DNA from: Fusobacterium ulcerans
GTDB lineage: Bacteria > Fusobacteriota > Fusobacteriia > Fusobacteriales > Fusobacteriaceae
NCBI RefSeq assembly: GCF_003019675.1
Contig: NZ_CP028105.1
Location: forward strand, 1,814,282 to 1,878,281
Direction: 5' to 3'
DNA: 64,000 nucleotides
Below the pieces are notes generated by a model, which was given only the letters and a program-made list of their open reading frames with translations, did no database searches and was not told where the DNA came from. Positions 15,924 to 23,958 of this stretch are shown here, piece after piece. The position numbers and the translations under genes were made by a program. Numbering within the stretch: the stretch's first letter is position 1; each line of letters starts with the position of its first letter.

Positions 15924-17413
15924 TAGGAGATGTAATTCTAAATTGTAAAAACATAAGCAAATCTTTTTCTAAAGTAGAAGTTTTAAAAAATATAAACATT
16001 GAAATAAAAAAGGGAGAAGTTCATGCCATAATAGGTGCAAATGGGGCTGGGAAATCTACTTTGATGAAAATAATCTGCGGAGTGCATGAAGCTAACGGTG
16101 GAGAGCTGATTTATAAAGGGAAGGCAGAGAAATTTAAAACGCCTCTTGAAGCACAGGAAAAAGGAATTAGTATAATATATCAAGAGCTGAGTCTTGTATC
16201 TACACTTAAAAACTATGAAAATCTTTTTGTAGGAAATGAAATAAAAAAATATGGAATATTTACTGATGACACAGCAATGATAAAAAGATTTAAGGAACTG
16301 TGTGAGAGACTGAATTTTGATATAGATCCTATGGAAATAACAAGAAATATGAGTATATCAAAACAGCAGATGATAGAGATACTTAAAGTAGTGGCAAATG
16401 ATTCTGACATTATAATAATGGATGAACCAACAACTTCACTATCAGAAAAAGAAAAAAAATCTTTGTTTGATGTAATAAGAAAATTGAAAGAAGCAGGAAA
16501 AACAGTTATATATATTTCCCATATGCTGGAAGAAGTATTTTCAGTATGTGACAGGATAAGTGTATTGAGAGATGGAGAATTTATAGCTACTAAAAAAGTT
16601 TCAGAGCTTACAAAGGATAAAGTAGTGGAACTGATGACAGGAAAAGTAGTTAAAAGAGGAAGCATAAGAGAGAAAAAAGATAATAGAAATGAAACAGTCC
16701 TTGAGGTAAAGGGTCTGGAATATAAGAATATATTAAAAGATCTATCTTTTCAGGTAAAAAGAGGGGAAGTAGTAGGGATAGCAGGGCTGGTTGGCTCTGG
16801 AAGAAGTGAACTGGCAGAATGTATATTTGGAGCAAGGGAGATAAATAAAGGAGATATTTATTTAGAAGGAGAAAAGCAGAACTTCTCGCATCCTAAAGAT
16901 GCTATAAAAAATGGAATAGGGCTGATACCTGAAGACAGAAAGAATTTTGGGCTTATAATGAAACATACAATTAAAGATAACTCCACATTGATACAGATAA
17001 AGAAAATGTTAGCAGGACCTCTTTTGAGTAATAAAAAAGAGAATGAACATATTGAGGAAGCTATAAAAGATCTTTCAATAAAAGTTTCAGATTATAATTT
17101 AAAAGTATCAAGTCTCAGTGGTGGAAATCAGCAGAAAATAGTTATATCAAAGTGGAAAGATATGGACTTAAAAATATTAATATTTGATGAGCCTACAAAA
17201 GGAATAGATGTAAATGCCAAAGAAGATATTTTTAAAGTAATAGAGGATTATGCAGCTAAAGGAGTGGGAATAATCTTTATATCCTCTGATCTTGAAGAGG
17301 TAGAAAGAGTAGCTGACAGAGTTCTTGTTTTGAAAAGAGGAAATTTTATCAGTGAACTTAGGGGAAATGATATAAATATAGAAAAAATAAACTATTTGGC
17401 GTTGAATGGTTAG
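15917..17413 (+). CDS. sugar ABC transporter ATP-binding protein (RbsA/MglA type)
   Basis: A 498-residue protein with two fused ATPase domains. The first has Walker A GANGAGKST and Walker B IIIMDEPTT; the second has the degenerate loop GLVGSGRSE and the signature LSGGNQQK, as is normal for the RbsA family. It energises import of a monosaccharide or nucleoside. An open frame extends upstream to 15857, but GGGAGG before the ATG at 15917 decides the start. It overlaps the preceding gene by 7 nt, indicating translational coupling, and is followed 12 nt later by its permease. Confidence 0.92.
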   Translation: MLVGDVILNCKNISKSFSKVEVLKNINIEIKKGEVHAIIGANGAGKSTLMKIICGVHEANGGELIYKGKAEKFKTPLEAQEKGISIIYQELSLVSTLKNYENLFVGNEIKKYGIFTDDTAMIKRFKELCERLNFDIDPMEITRNMSISKQQMIEILKVVANDSDIIIMDEPTTSLSEKEKKSLFDVIRKLKEAGKTVIYISHMLEEVFSVCDRISVLRDGEFIATKKVSELTKDKVVELMTGKVVKRGSIREKKDNRNETVLEVKGLEYKNILKDLSFQVKRGEVVGIAGLVGSGRSELAECIFGAREINKGDIYLEGEKQNFSHPKDAIKNGIGLIPEDRKNFGLIMKHTIKDNSTLIQIKKMLAGPLLSNKKENEHIEEAIKDLSIKVSDYNLKVSSLSGGNQQKIVISKWKDMDLKILIFDEPTKGIDVNAKEDIFKVIEDYAAKGVGIIFISSDLEEVERVADRVLVLKRGNFISELRGNDINIEKINYLALNG

Positions 17414-17425
17414 AATGGAGGATAT

Positions 17426-18376
17426 ATGTTAGAACAGGTAAAAAATTCTTTTAGAAGAGAGAATCTTTTGAAAAATTATGGAATAATAATAGGGTTTTTA
17501 GTACTATGTACAATAATAAGTTTTGCAACACCTAATTTTCTTACTAGAAACAATATACTTAATTTATTGAGACAATCATCTATAATCGGAGTTATTGCAA
17601 CAGGAATGACTTTTGTAATAATATCTGGAAATTTTGACATATCAGTAGGAAAAATAGCTGCCTTAGGAGGAACTATAATAATGAGTATGATTTCAAATGG
17701 TCATAGCTTTATTGTTGCTCTTCTAGCTGCACTTTTAGCAGGAGCAGTTATTGGATTAATTAACGGATTTGCAGTTGCAGTCATTAAAATACCATCTCTT
17801 ATAGCAACTATGGGAATGGTCGTAATTTTACAGGGGCTCATTTTTATATATACAGGGGGATATCCAATTTCAGGAACTAATCCAGTTCTTTCTCTTATTG
17901 GAAGAGGCTATATCTTAGGAATACCTGTACCTGTTATAATTTTCTTCCTTGGGGTAATACTGGCTAATGTAGTTTTAAGAAAAACAGTAATGGGAAGAAG
18001 AATATATGCAGTAGGAGGGAATGAAGATTCCAGCAGACTGTCAGGTATAGATACTATAAAGTATAAAATAATGGTATTCATGATAAATGGTATGGCCTCA
18101 ATAATAGGGGGACTTATTCTTGTATCAAGATTGAGCACAGCTACTCCTACAGCAGGAGAGGGATACGATATGGATGCAATAGCTTCAGTAGTTATCGGGG
18201 GAACAAGTGTAAATGGTGGAGAAGGAAACGTTATGAGAACAATAATCGGAGTTCTTCTCATGAGTGTTATAAGCAATAGTTTCAATCTTATAGGTGTGAG
18301 TATATATTTCCAATATGTATTTAAAGGAATAATAATACTGGCAGCAGTAGGATTTGGAAGTTTTAAGAAAAAATAG
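17426..18376 (+). CDS. sugar ABC transporter permease (RbsC type)
   Basis: A 316-residue permease of the ribose/xylose/galactose ABC class with eight to ten membrane segments. Family motifs include FVIISGNFDISVG near residue 65 and the cytoplasmic loop YAVGGNEDSSRLSGI near 195. Only one permease gene is present, so it would act as a homodimer. The ribosome site GGAGG lies before the ATG. It sits between the ATPase and the binding protein. Confidence 0.92.
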   Translation: MLEQVKNSFRRENLLKNYGIIIGFLVLCTIISFATPNFLTRNNILNLLRQSSIIGVIATGMTFVIISGNFDISVGKIAALGGTIIMSMISNGHSFIVALLAALLAGAVIGLINGFAVAVIKIPSLIATMGMVVILQGLIFIYTGGYPISGTNPVLSLIGRGYILGIPVPVIIFFLGVILANVVLRKTVMGRRIYAVGGNEDSSRLSGIDTIKYKIMVFMINGMASIIGGLILVSRLSTATPTAGEGYDMDAIASVVIGGTSVNGGEGNVMRTIIGVLLMSVISNSFNLIGVSIYFQYVFKGIIILAAVGFGSFKKK

Positions 18377-18405
18377 ATTTCAATATAATAAAAAGGAGGA
18401 AGAAG

Positions 18406-19329
18406 ATGAAAAAATTATTATTAGGTGCTTTATGTTTAGTAGTTGGTGCAACTGCTTTTGCAGCAGAAAAAGTTATTGGAGTGTCTTTACCTGGACCAGT
18501 AGGATATTTTATAGCAGTAAGAGATGGAATGGATACACAGGCTAAAAAAGAGGGATTAAAGTTGGAATATACTGATGCTAACTGGGATCCAATCAAACAG
18601 TTATCACAAATAGAAGATCTAGTAGCTAAAAAAGTAGATGTAATAGCAGTAGCAGCAGCAGATTCAGAAGCTATCAAAGGAGCAATTGCAATAGCTAATG
18701 AAGCAAAAATACCAGTTATAGCTTTTACAAATGCAATTGGAAGTGACGAAGATGGTAAGTATGATGGTGTAGTTACTTATGTTGGACAAAACGAAGTAAA
18801 AACAGGAGCTTTAACAGGGAAAATAGCTAAAAATTTATTAAAAAAAGATGACGCTAAAATAGTTCTTATAGAAGGAGTTCCAGGAACACCTCCTCAAAGA
18901 AACAGAAAAAAAGGACTTACTGAAGAAATAGCTGGAACAAAAATGGAAATTGTATATAATCAAACAAGCAGATGGGAAAAAGAAAGAGCTATGAAAATAG
19001 TTGAAGACCTTATCCAAAAAAATCAAAAGATGGATATAATAATAACTCAAGATGATAACTCAGCTATGGGTGCTGGAATGGCTTTACAAGAAGCTGGATT
19101 AAAAGATAAAATATATGTAATAGGACTTGGAGGAAGCAAGGAAGGGCTTGCAGCAATAAAAGATGGTCTTATTGATGGAACTACATATATGTCAGCAGTA
19201 GAAGAGGGAGCAAAAACTATAGAAGCAGCAGGAAAATTATTAAAAGGTGAAAAACTTGATCCTGTGACTCCTATGATTCAAGTGGAAGTAAATAAAGAAA
19301 ATGTAAATAACTTTAAAGGTGAATGGTAA
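18406..19329 (+). CDS. sugar ABC transporter substrate-binding protein (RbsB type)
   Basis: A 307-residue periplasmic binding protein of the Peripla_BP_4 class. Residues 1-20 are a signal peptide ending in AFA. The mature part opens with KVIGVSLPGPVGYF, and the hinge region GLGGSKEGLAAIKDGLI is typical. It captures the sugar outside the membrane for the RbsA/RbsC-type pair encoded just upstream. It is the last gene of the operon and is followed by a strong terminator. The ligand cannot be told from sequence; the operon kinase hints at an amino sugar. Confidence 0.92.
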   Translation: MKKLLLGALCLVVGATAFAAEKVIGVSLPGPVGYFIAVRDGMDTQAKKEGLKLEYTDANWDPIKQLSQIEDLVAKKVDVIAVAAADSEAIKGAIAIANEAKIPVIAFTNAIGSDEDGKYDGVVTYVGQNEVKTGALTGKIAKNLLKKDDAKIVLIEGVPGTPPQRNRKKGLTEEIAGTKMEIVYNQTSRWEKERAMKIVEDLIQKNQKMDIIITQDDNSAMGAGMALQEAGLKDKIYVIGLGGSKEGLAAIKDGLIDGTTYMSAVEEGAKTIEAAGKLLKGEKLDPVTPMIQVEVNKENVNNFKGEW

Positions 19330-19338
19330 AATAATTTA

Positions 19339-19377
19339 GAAGGAAGTGCAAAATACTTTGTACTTCCTTCTTTTTTT
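19339..19377 (+). terminator. terminator of the sugar operon
   Basis: A 14-bp stem (19339-19352 with 19357-19370, one G-U) with a 4-nt loop and T7. Confidence 0.93.
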
Positions 19378-19421
19378 GTGGTATGCTATATTTGTATATA
19401 TGAAAATTGAGAGGTGTAAAA

Positions 19422-19844
19422 ATGCAGTATAAAAGTAAAGATATAGCAAAAGCTTCAGTTATAATGGCTATGAGTTCAAGAGAGGAAGAAGCAGAACTTA
19501 AAATAAAATATTTAGATTCAGGAATAAAAACAGCTGCTGTAGATATAGGAGGAAATGTTGTAGATTCTATCTCTAAAATATTGGAGAGAGCTCTGGTAGC
19601 ATCTAAAAGAAATGGAATAATATCAGAATCACATATATATGAAGGAGCTTTGACAGGAGCAACTAGAGAAGCTATAGCACAGATAATGGATAAAGCAGTT
19701 GGATTTAATGTAGGAGGAAAAATAGGAATTGCAAGATGTCAGGAACATCTTTCAGTATGTATTTTTCTTACAATAGGTATGTTCAGACTAGATGAAGTAG
19801 TAATAGGGCTTGGTCACAGAGCAGTACCAATAGATCACGAATAA
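19422..19844 (+). CDS. HutP-family RNA-binding protein
   Basis: A 140-residue protein of the HutP family. In Bacillus HutP is an antiterminator that binds UAG-rich RNA when L-histidine and Mg2+ are present. The segment EGALTGATREA (residues 74-84) lines up with the HutP EALHGVTRG region, with Arg82 at the ligand-binding arginine. The C-terminal LSVCIFLTIGMFRLDEVVIGLGHRAV matches the family's beta-sheet core. The frame is open from a TTG at 19407, but AGAGGTG before the ATG at 19422 decides the start. Directly downstream lies a leader with two UAG-rich blocks and a terminator before an ABC operon, a likely target. Confidence 0.78.
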   Translation: MQYKSKDIAKASVIMAMSSREEEAELKIKYLDSGIKTAAVDIGGNVVDSISKILERALVASKRNGIISESHIYEGALTGATREAIAQIMDKAVGFNVGGKIGIARCQEHLSVCIFLTIGMFRLDEVVIGLGHRAVPIDHE

Positions 19845-19852
19845 AATAACGG

Positions 19853-19881
19853 TTGACAAAAGTGAGGATTTTTTATATAAT
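19853..19881 (+). promoter_or_regulatory. perfect consensus promoter of the TrpXYZ-like operon
   Basis: TTGACA (19853-19858), a 17-nt spacer and TATAAT (19876-19881). Transcription should begin near 19888. This leaves a leader of about 215 nt before the first gene. Confidence 0.93.
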
Positions 19882-19898
19882 CATCATTAATAAAATAT

Positions 19899-19969
19899 GT
19901 AGAATTGTAGAATAGTAGAAATTGAAGAAGAAATGAAAAACAGTAGAGTAGAATTGTAGGATAGTAGGA
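19899..19969 (+). promoter_or_regulatory. duplicated UAG-rich blocks in the leader RNA
   Basis: A 22-nt element occurs at 19899-19920 and 19948-19969 with two or three A-to-G differences. Each copy starts GTAGAATTGTAG and carries UAG triplets at the same offsets: 19900, 19908, 19913, 19916 and 19949, 19957, 19962, 19965, plus one more at 19944. Bacillus HutP recognises UAG/NAG triplets, so these are candidate HutP-like binding sites upstream of the terminator at 20036-20069. Confidence 0.65.
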
Positions 19970-20035
19970 AAATTTAATACTTTGTAGCAGAGTCACCTTA
20001 TTTTTAAGGGGGATTTGTTGTATTATGTTTATTTT

Positions 20036-20069
20036 ACCTTTTTACAATTTTATGTAAAAAGGTTTTTTT
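20036..20069 (+). terminator. leader terminator (attenuator) before the TrpXYZ-like operon
   Basis: ACCTTTTTACA (20036-20046) and TGTAAAAAGGT (20053-20063) form a perfect 11-bp stem with a 6-nt loop and T7. It lies 33 nt before the first start codon and downstream of the operon's promoter, so it can only act as an attenuator. A small hairpin CCTTA-TTTT-TAAGG sits at 19996-20009. Confidence 0.88.
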
Positions 20070-20102
20070 AATTTCCTCATCAATAATAATCAGGAGGAGA
20101 GA

Positions 20103-21074
20103 ATGAAGATGAGAGTAGGACAGAGATTAATAATGATGGTGATAATGTTTTTAGTTATAGCAGGAGTAAAGAGTAATGCACAGGAAGGAAAAAAATTTAA
20201 AATAGGTATTTCACAATTTGCAGAACACCCAGCATTAGATGATGTTAGAAGAGGTTTTGAAGATGAATTAAAATCTTTAGGGGTAGAGGCAGATATAACA
20301 TATAAAAACTCACAGGGAGATACTGGTGTAGCTGGAGTAATAGCACAGAAATTTGTATCAGATAAATCAGATCTTATTTTTGGAATAGCAACTGTATCAG
20401 CTCAGGCTGCTAAACAGTCAACTGATAAGATCCCAGTTCTTTTCAGTGCAGTAACAGATCCAGTAAATTCTCAACTAGTAAAAACAATGGATAAGGTAGG
20501 AGGAAATGTAACAGGAACTACTGATGCAACTCCTATGGAAAAACAGTTGGAACTGTTTAAGAAAATTAATCCTGAAATTAAAAGGATAGGAATAATATAT
20601 AATACAAGTGAATCAAACTCAGAAATCCAAGTAGCAAATGCAAAAGAAATAGGAGCAAAATTGGGACTTGAAATAAGAGCTGTTGGTGTAAATAATATAA
20701 ATGATATACCTCAGGCTGTAAATTCTCTAGTATCTAAAGTAGATGGATTTTACACTATCACAGATAATATAGTTGCTTCTGCTATAAATCTTATCTCTAT
20801 GGCAGCTAATGAAAGAGGATTGGTAACAGTGGGAGCAGAGGAAGCTCATGTAAAAGGAGGAATACTTTTAACAGATGGGCTTAGCTACTATGAATTGGGA
20901 AGACAAACTGGCCGTATGGCTAAAGAAATACTTGTAGATGGAAAGAAACCAGAAGATATGCCAGTGGAAACATTGGCTAACACTACTAAAGTAGTAAATG
21001 AAAAAACAATGAAAAAACTTAAATTAAATAAAGAGCTTCCAGTTTTTGAAGGAGCAGAGTTTATAGAACAATAG
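20103..21074 (+). CDS. ABC transporter substrate-binding protein (TrpX-like)
   Basis: A 323-residue protein of the ABC_sub_bind (PF04392-type) family. Residues 1-26 are a signal peptide ending in SNA. The family motifs are visible: KIGISQFAEHPALDDVRRGF near the mature N-terminus, VLFSAVTDPV near residue 120, and RIGIIYNTSESNS near 160. Relatives are predicted aromatic amino-acid importers (TrpX). The ribosome site AGGAGG precedes the ATG. The operon is attenuator-controlled and lies beside a HutP-like gene, so the ligand may instead be histidine or another amino acid. Confidence 0.85.
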   Translation: MKMRVGQRLIMMVIMFLVIAGVKSNAQEGKKFKIGISQFAEHPALDDVRRGFEDELKSLGVEADITYKNSQGDTGVAGVIAQKFVSDKSDLIFGIATVSAQAAKQSTDKIPVLFSAVTDPVNSQLVKTMDKVGGNVTGTTDATPMEKQLELFKKINPEIKRIGIIYNTSESNSEIQVANAKEIGAKLGLEIRAVGVNNINDIPQAVNSLVSKVDGFYTITDNIVASAINLISMAANERGLVTVGAEEAHVKGGILLTDGLSYYELGRQTGRMAKEILVDGKKPEDMPVETLANTTKVVNEKTMKKLKLNKELPVFEGAEFIEQ

Positions 21075-21095
21075 GAAAAGAAAAAGGGGTAAAAA

Positions 21096-21986
21096 ATGAA
21101 TTCATTAATGACTATATCAATAGAACAGGGACTCATATTTGCAGTATTGGCAATGGGAGTATTTATAACATATAAAATATTGGATTTTCCTGACTTATCA
21201 GTTGAAGGAACATTTCCATTTGGAGCATTTATCTTTGCAAGATTTGCAACTTTAGGTCTTGATCCAGTGACAAGCACAATATTAGCATTTGCCTTTGGCA
21301 CATTAGCTGGAGTGATAACATATTTTCTTCATATAAAAATGAAAATAGCTCCGATATTAGCTGGAATCCTTACAATGACTATACTTTATTCTGTAAATTT
21401 AAGAATAAATGGAAAAGCTAATATTCCTCTATATAATAGCCCATCTGTTTTCTCATTTGGAAATAAGATAGTAGTTCTTGTGATAATAGTCGTAATTATA
21501 AAAGTATTGATGGATATGTTTCTTAAAACAGAGATAGGATATCTTCTCATAGCAACTGGAGATAATGAAACACTTGTAAAATCTCTAGGTGTAAGCTGTG
21601 ATAAATTTAAACTTTTAGGACTTATGCTTTCAAATGGACTTGTAGCTGTAAGTGGAGCTCTTATGGGACAGATACAGGGATTTGCAGATATAAATATGGG
21701 GACATCTATAATAGTTTCTGCACTTGCTTCTATAATAATAGGAGATACAATCCTTAAAAAATCTACAAAACTAAGAGGGACAACAAGGGCTATAATGGGA
21801 GCCATAAGTTATAAGATAATAGGTGGAGCAGCAATAGATTTAGGACTTGCTCCAACAGATTTGAAGGCTATCAGTGCAATAATAGTGATAATATTTATAG
21901 GATATAACAATGCATCATTCTTTAGTTTGAAAAAGAAGGGAGGAGAAGAGAATGCTGGAAATAAAAAACTTGTCAAAGAGCTTTAA
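21096..21986 (+). CDS. ABC transporter permease (TrpY-like)
   Basis: A 296-residue permease with about eight membrane segments and the motif FPDLSVEGTFPFGAF near residue 33, characteristic of the TrpY branch of branched-chain-type permeases. It begins 21 nt after the binding-protein gene. Its last 35 nt overlap the ATPase gene in another frame, which suggests translational coupling. It forms the membrane channel of the importer. Confidence 0.87.
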   Translation: MNSLMTISIEQGLIFAVLAMGVFITYKILDFPDLSVEGTFPFGAFIFARFATLGLDPVTSTILAFAFGTLAGVITYFLHIKMKIAPILAGILTMTILYSVNLRINGKANIPLYNSPSVFSFGNKIVVLVIIVVIIKVLMDMFLKTEIGYLLIATGDNETLVKSLGVSCDKFKLLGLMLSNGLVAVSGALMGQIQGFADINMGTSIIVSALASIIIGDTILKKSTKLRGTTRAIMGAISYKIIGGAAIDLGLAPTDLKAISAIIVIIFIGYNNASFFSLKKKGGEENAGNKKLVKEL

Positions 21987-22728
21987 TAGTGGAACTGAAA
22001 ATGAATTAAATATATTTGAAAATTTTAATCTTAATATAGAGGAAAGTGAATTTGTAGCAATACTGGGATCAAATGGGTGTGGAAAAAGTACTCTTTTTAA
22101 TCTTATCAGTGGTTCATTAAAAGAGGATGCTGGAAGTATCTCTCTTGATGAAACATCAATAAATAATTTAAAAGAGGAAGATAGAGCATGGGGAATAGGA
22201 AAAGTTCACCAAGATCCATCAAAAGGAGTATCTCCTTCTCTTACTATATTGGAAAATCTTTCTTTGGCAGATAAAAAATGTGAAAAATTTTCTTTGAGAA
22301 ATCTTATAAAAAAAGATAAAATAAAAAGATTTGTAGAGATTTTAAAAGAAGTGGATTTAGGACTTGAAAATAAACTGGATACTCAGGTAAAATTTCTTTC
22401 AGGAGGACAAAGACAGGCTCTTTCTCTTATTATGGCAACTCTTAAAAAGCCAAAACTTCTCCTTTTAGATGAACATACAGCAGCTCTTGATCCTAAGACA
22501 TCAAAGGTAATAATGGAAAAAACAAAGCAGCTTATTGATAAGCAGCATATTACAGCTATGATGATATCTCATAATTTAAGAGATGCAGTGCAGTATGCTG
22601 ACAGGATAATTATGTTGGATAAAGGAAGAGTTATCCTTGATGTAGAAAGTAAAAAAATAACTGAATCAGAACTTGCTAAAATCTATAATTCCAAGATAGA
22701 AAAGGAACAGATGAGAGCAGCAGGATAA
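21952..22728 (+). CDS. ABC transporter ATP-binding protein (TrpZ-like)
   Basis: A 258-residue ATPase with Walker A LGSNGCGKST (about residues 36-45), Q-loop region GKVHQDPSKG, signature LSGGQRQA, Walker B LLLLDEHTAALD and the switch His in MISHN. The DEHTAALDP variant is usual for this transporter class. The ribosome site GGGAGGAGAAG lies within the permease coding region, 35 nt before the permease ends. A terminator-like hairpin follows at 22738-22795. Confidence 0.9.
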   Translation: MLEIKNLSKSFNSGTENELNIFENFNLNIEESEFVAILGSNGCGKSTLFNLISGSLKEDAGSISLDETSINNLKEEDRAWGIGKVHQDPSKGVSPSLTILENLSLADKKCEKFSLRNLIKKDKIKRFVEILKEVDLGLENKLDTQVKFLSGGQRQALSLIMATLKKPKLLLLDEHTAALDPKTSKVIMEKTKQLIDKQHITAMMISHNLRDAVQYADRIIMLDKGRVILDVESKKITESELAKIYNSKIEKEQMRAAG

Positions 22729-22737
22729 AATAAAATC

Positions 22738-22795
22738 AAGTTTTAGAGTTTTTAAGTTAGAAATATTCTAGTGAAAAAGTTCTAAGACTTTTTTA
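22738..22795 (+). terminator. terminator after the TrpXYZ-like operon
   Basis: Imperfect long hairpin: 22738-22753 pairs with 22774-22790 with G-U pairs and small mismatches, followed by T6. Confidence 0.65.
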
Positions 22796-22838
22796 TTTGA
22801 AAAAATATTTTTATATCTTGACAAGTGTTTGATACTAA

Positions 22839-22867
22839 TTGACAAAAAAGGATGTAAGTAGTATTAT
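22839..22867 (+). promoter_or_regulatory. promoter of the Mrp gene
   Basis: TTGACA (22839-22844), 17-nt spacer, TATTAT (22862-22867). Confidence 0.8.
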
Positions 22868-22906
22868 AATAGATAGTTTGGTAGAAAAATTTAGGGAGGG
22901 AATCAA

Positions 22907-23728
22907 ATGTCAGATTGTAATACTTGTCCATCAGGAAGCAGTTGTACAAAAGATAAAGAGAGCTGTGGAATAGTAAATAATCCACACAATAACATAAAAA
23001 AAGTAATCGGAGTAATGAGTGGAAAAGGTGGAGTTGGAAAATCTACAGTAACAACTTTATTTGCAAAAGAACTTAGTAAATTGGGATACAAAGTTGGAAT
23101 AATGGATGCAGATATAACTGGACCAAGCATTCCTAGATTAATGGGAATGAAAGATGAAAAGGCTATGGGAGATGGAGAAAGCATATATCCTGTAATGTCT
23201 AAAGAGGGAATAAAAGTTATTTCTCTTAACCTGTTAATAGATGATGAAAACGAGCCAGTAATCTGGAGAGGACCAGTAGTAGGGGGAGCTGTAAAACAGT
23301 TCTGGGAAGATGTAATATGGGGAGACCTTGACTTCCTGCTAATAGATATGCCGCCAGGAACAGGAGACGTAGCTTTGACAGTTATGCAGTCTACACCAGT
23401 TAATGGAGTAGTAATGGTATCTGTTCCTCAGGATATGGTATCTATGATAGTTGCAAAAGCTGTAAATATGACTAAGAAAATGAATATACCTGTACTAGGT
23501 GTAGTAGAAAATATGAGCTATATAGTTTGCCCAGGATGTGAAACTAAAATAAGCTTCAACGAAGAAAATGGAACTAACGATTTCTTAAATGAAATGGGAC
23601 TTACTCTATTGGGAGAACTTCCTATGACTAGAGGAATAGCAGGGCTTACAAAAGGTAAAGAAGATGGAATAGGAGAATTATTCACACCTATTGCTATAAA
23701 TATTATTAAAGAAATTGAAAAATTATAA
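22907..23728 (+). CDS. Mrp/NBP35-family iron-sulfur carrier ATPase
   Basis: A 273-residue P-loop protein that binds and delivers Fe-S clusters in the cytoplasm. It has the deviant Walker A GKGGVGKST near residue 40, Walker B LIDMPPGTGD and the bridging cluster motif VCPGC near residue 205. An N-terminal cysteine group (Cys4, Cys7, Cys13, Cys20) recalls the NBP35 branch and may hold a second cluster. The gene has its own promoter and terminator, so it is monocistronic. Confidence 0.9.
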   Translation: MSDCNTCPSGSSCTKDKESCGIVNNPHNNIKKVIGVMSGKGGVGKSTVTTLFAKELSKLGYKVGIMDADITGPSIPRLMGMKDEKAMGDGESIYPVMSKEGIKVISLNLLIDDENEPVIWRGPVVGGAVKQFWEDVIWGDLDFLLIDMPPGTGDVALTVMQSTPVNGVVMVSVPQDMVSMIVAKAVNMTKKMNIPVLGVVENMSYIVCPGCETKISFNEENGTNDFLNEMGLTLLGELPMTRGIAGLTKGKEDGIGELFTPIAINIIKEIEKL

Positions 23729-23743
23729 TAAATAATTATTTGG

Positions 23744-23786
23744 AAAAATGTGGATGGTTAATCAATGAGCTATTCACATTTTTTTA
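23744..23786 (+). terminator. terminator after the Mrp gene
   Basis: AAAATGTG (23745-23752) pairs with CACATTTT (23775-23782) and runs into T7. Confidence 0.75.
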
Positions 23787-23870
23787 TTGCTTTACACATT
23801 GAAATAGAACGAAACATATTAAAATAAAATAATAATTTCCGATTTTTTAATAATAAAAATAAAAAAACAG

Positions 23871-23899
23871 TTGAAATTTTAATTCATAAGTGTTACTAT
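23871..23899 (+). promoter_or_regulatory. promoter of the exported EEP-family gene
   Basis: TTGAAA (23871-23876), 17-nt spacer, TACTAT (23894-23899), about 60 nt before the start codon. Confidence 0.65.
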
Positions 23900-23958
23900 G
23901 AAGTTGGATATTGAATACAAAATATCCTGTTAAAAATTAAAAAAATAGGGGGATTAAT

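Noticed and set aside
19899-19969. CRISPR-like or TRAP-type repeat
   Set aside because: Only two copies exist, with no spacers. TRAP sites are G/UAG triplets spaced by 2-3 nt in long arrays, and no TRAP gene is seen.
19882-20102. T-box riboswitch in the TrpXYZ-like leader
   Set aside because: Related operons in Firmicutes can have T-boxes, but the conserved T-box sequence (AGGGTGG...CCGCG type) and specifier loop are absent.
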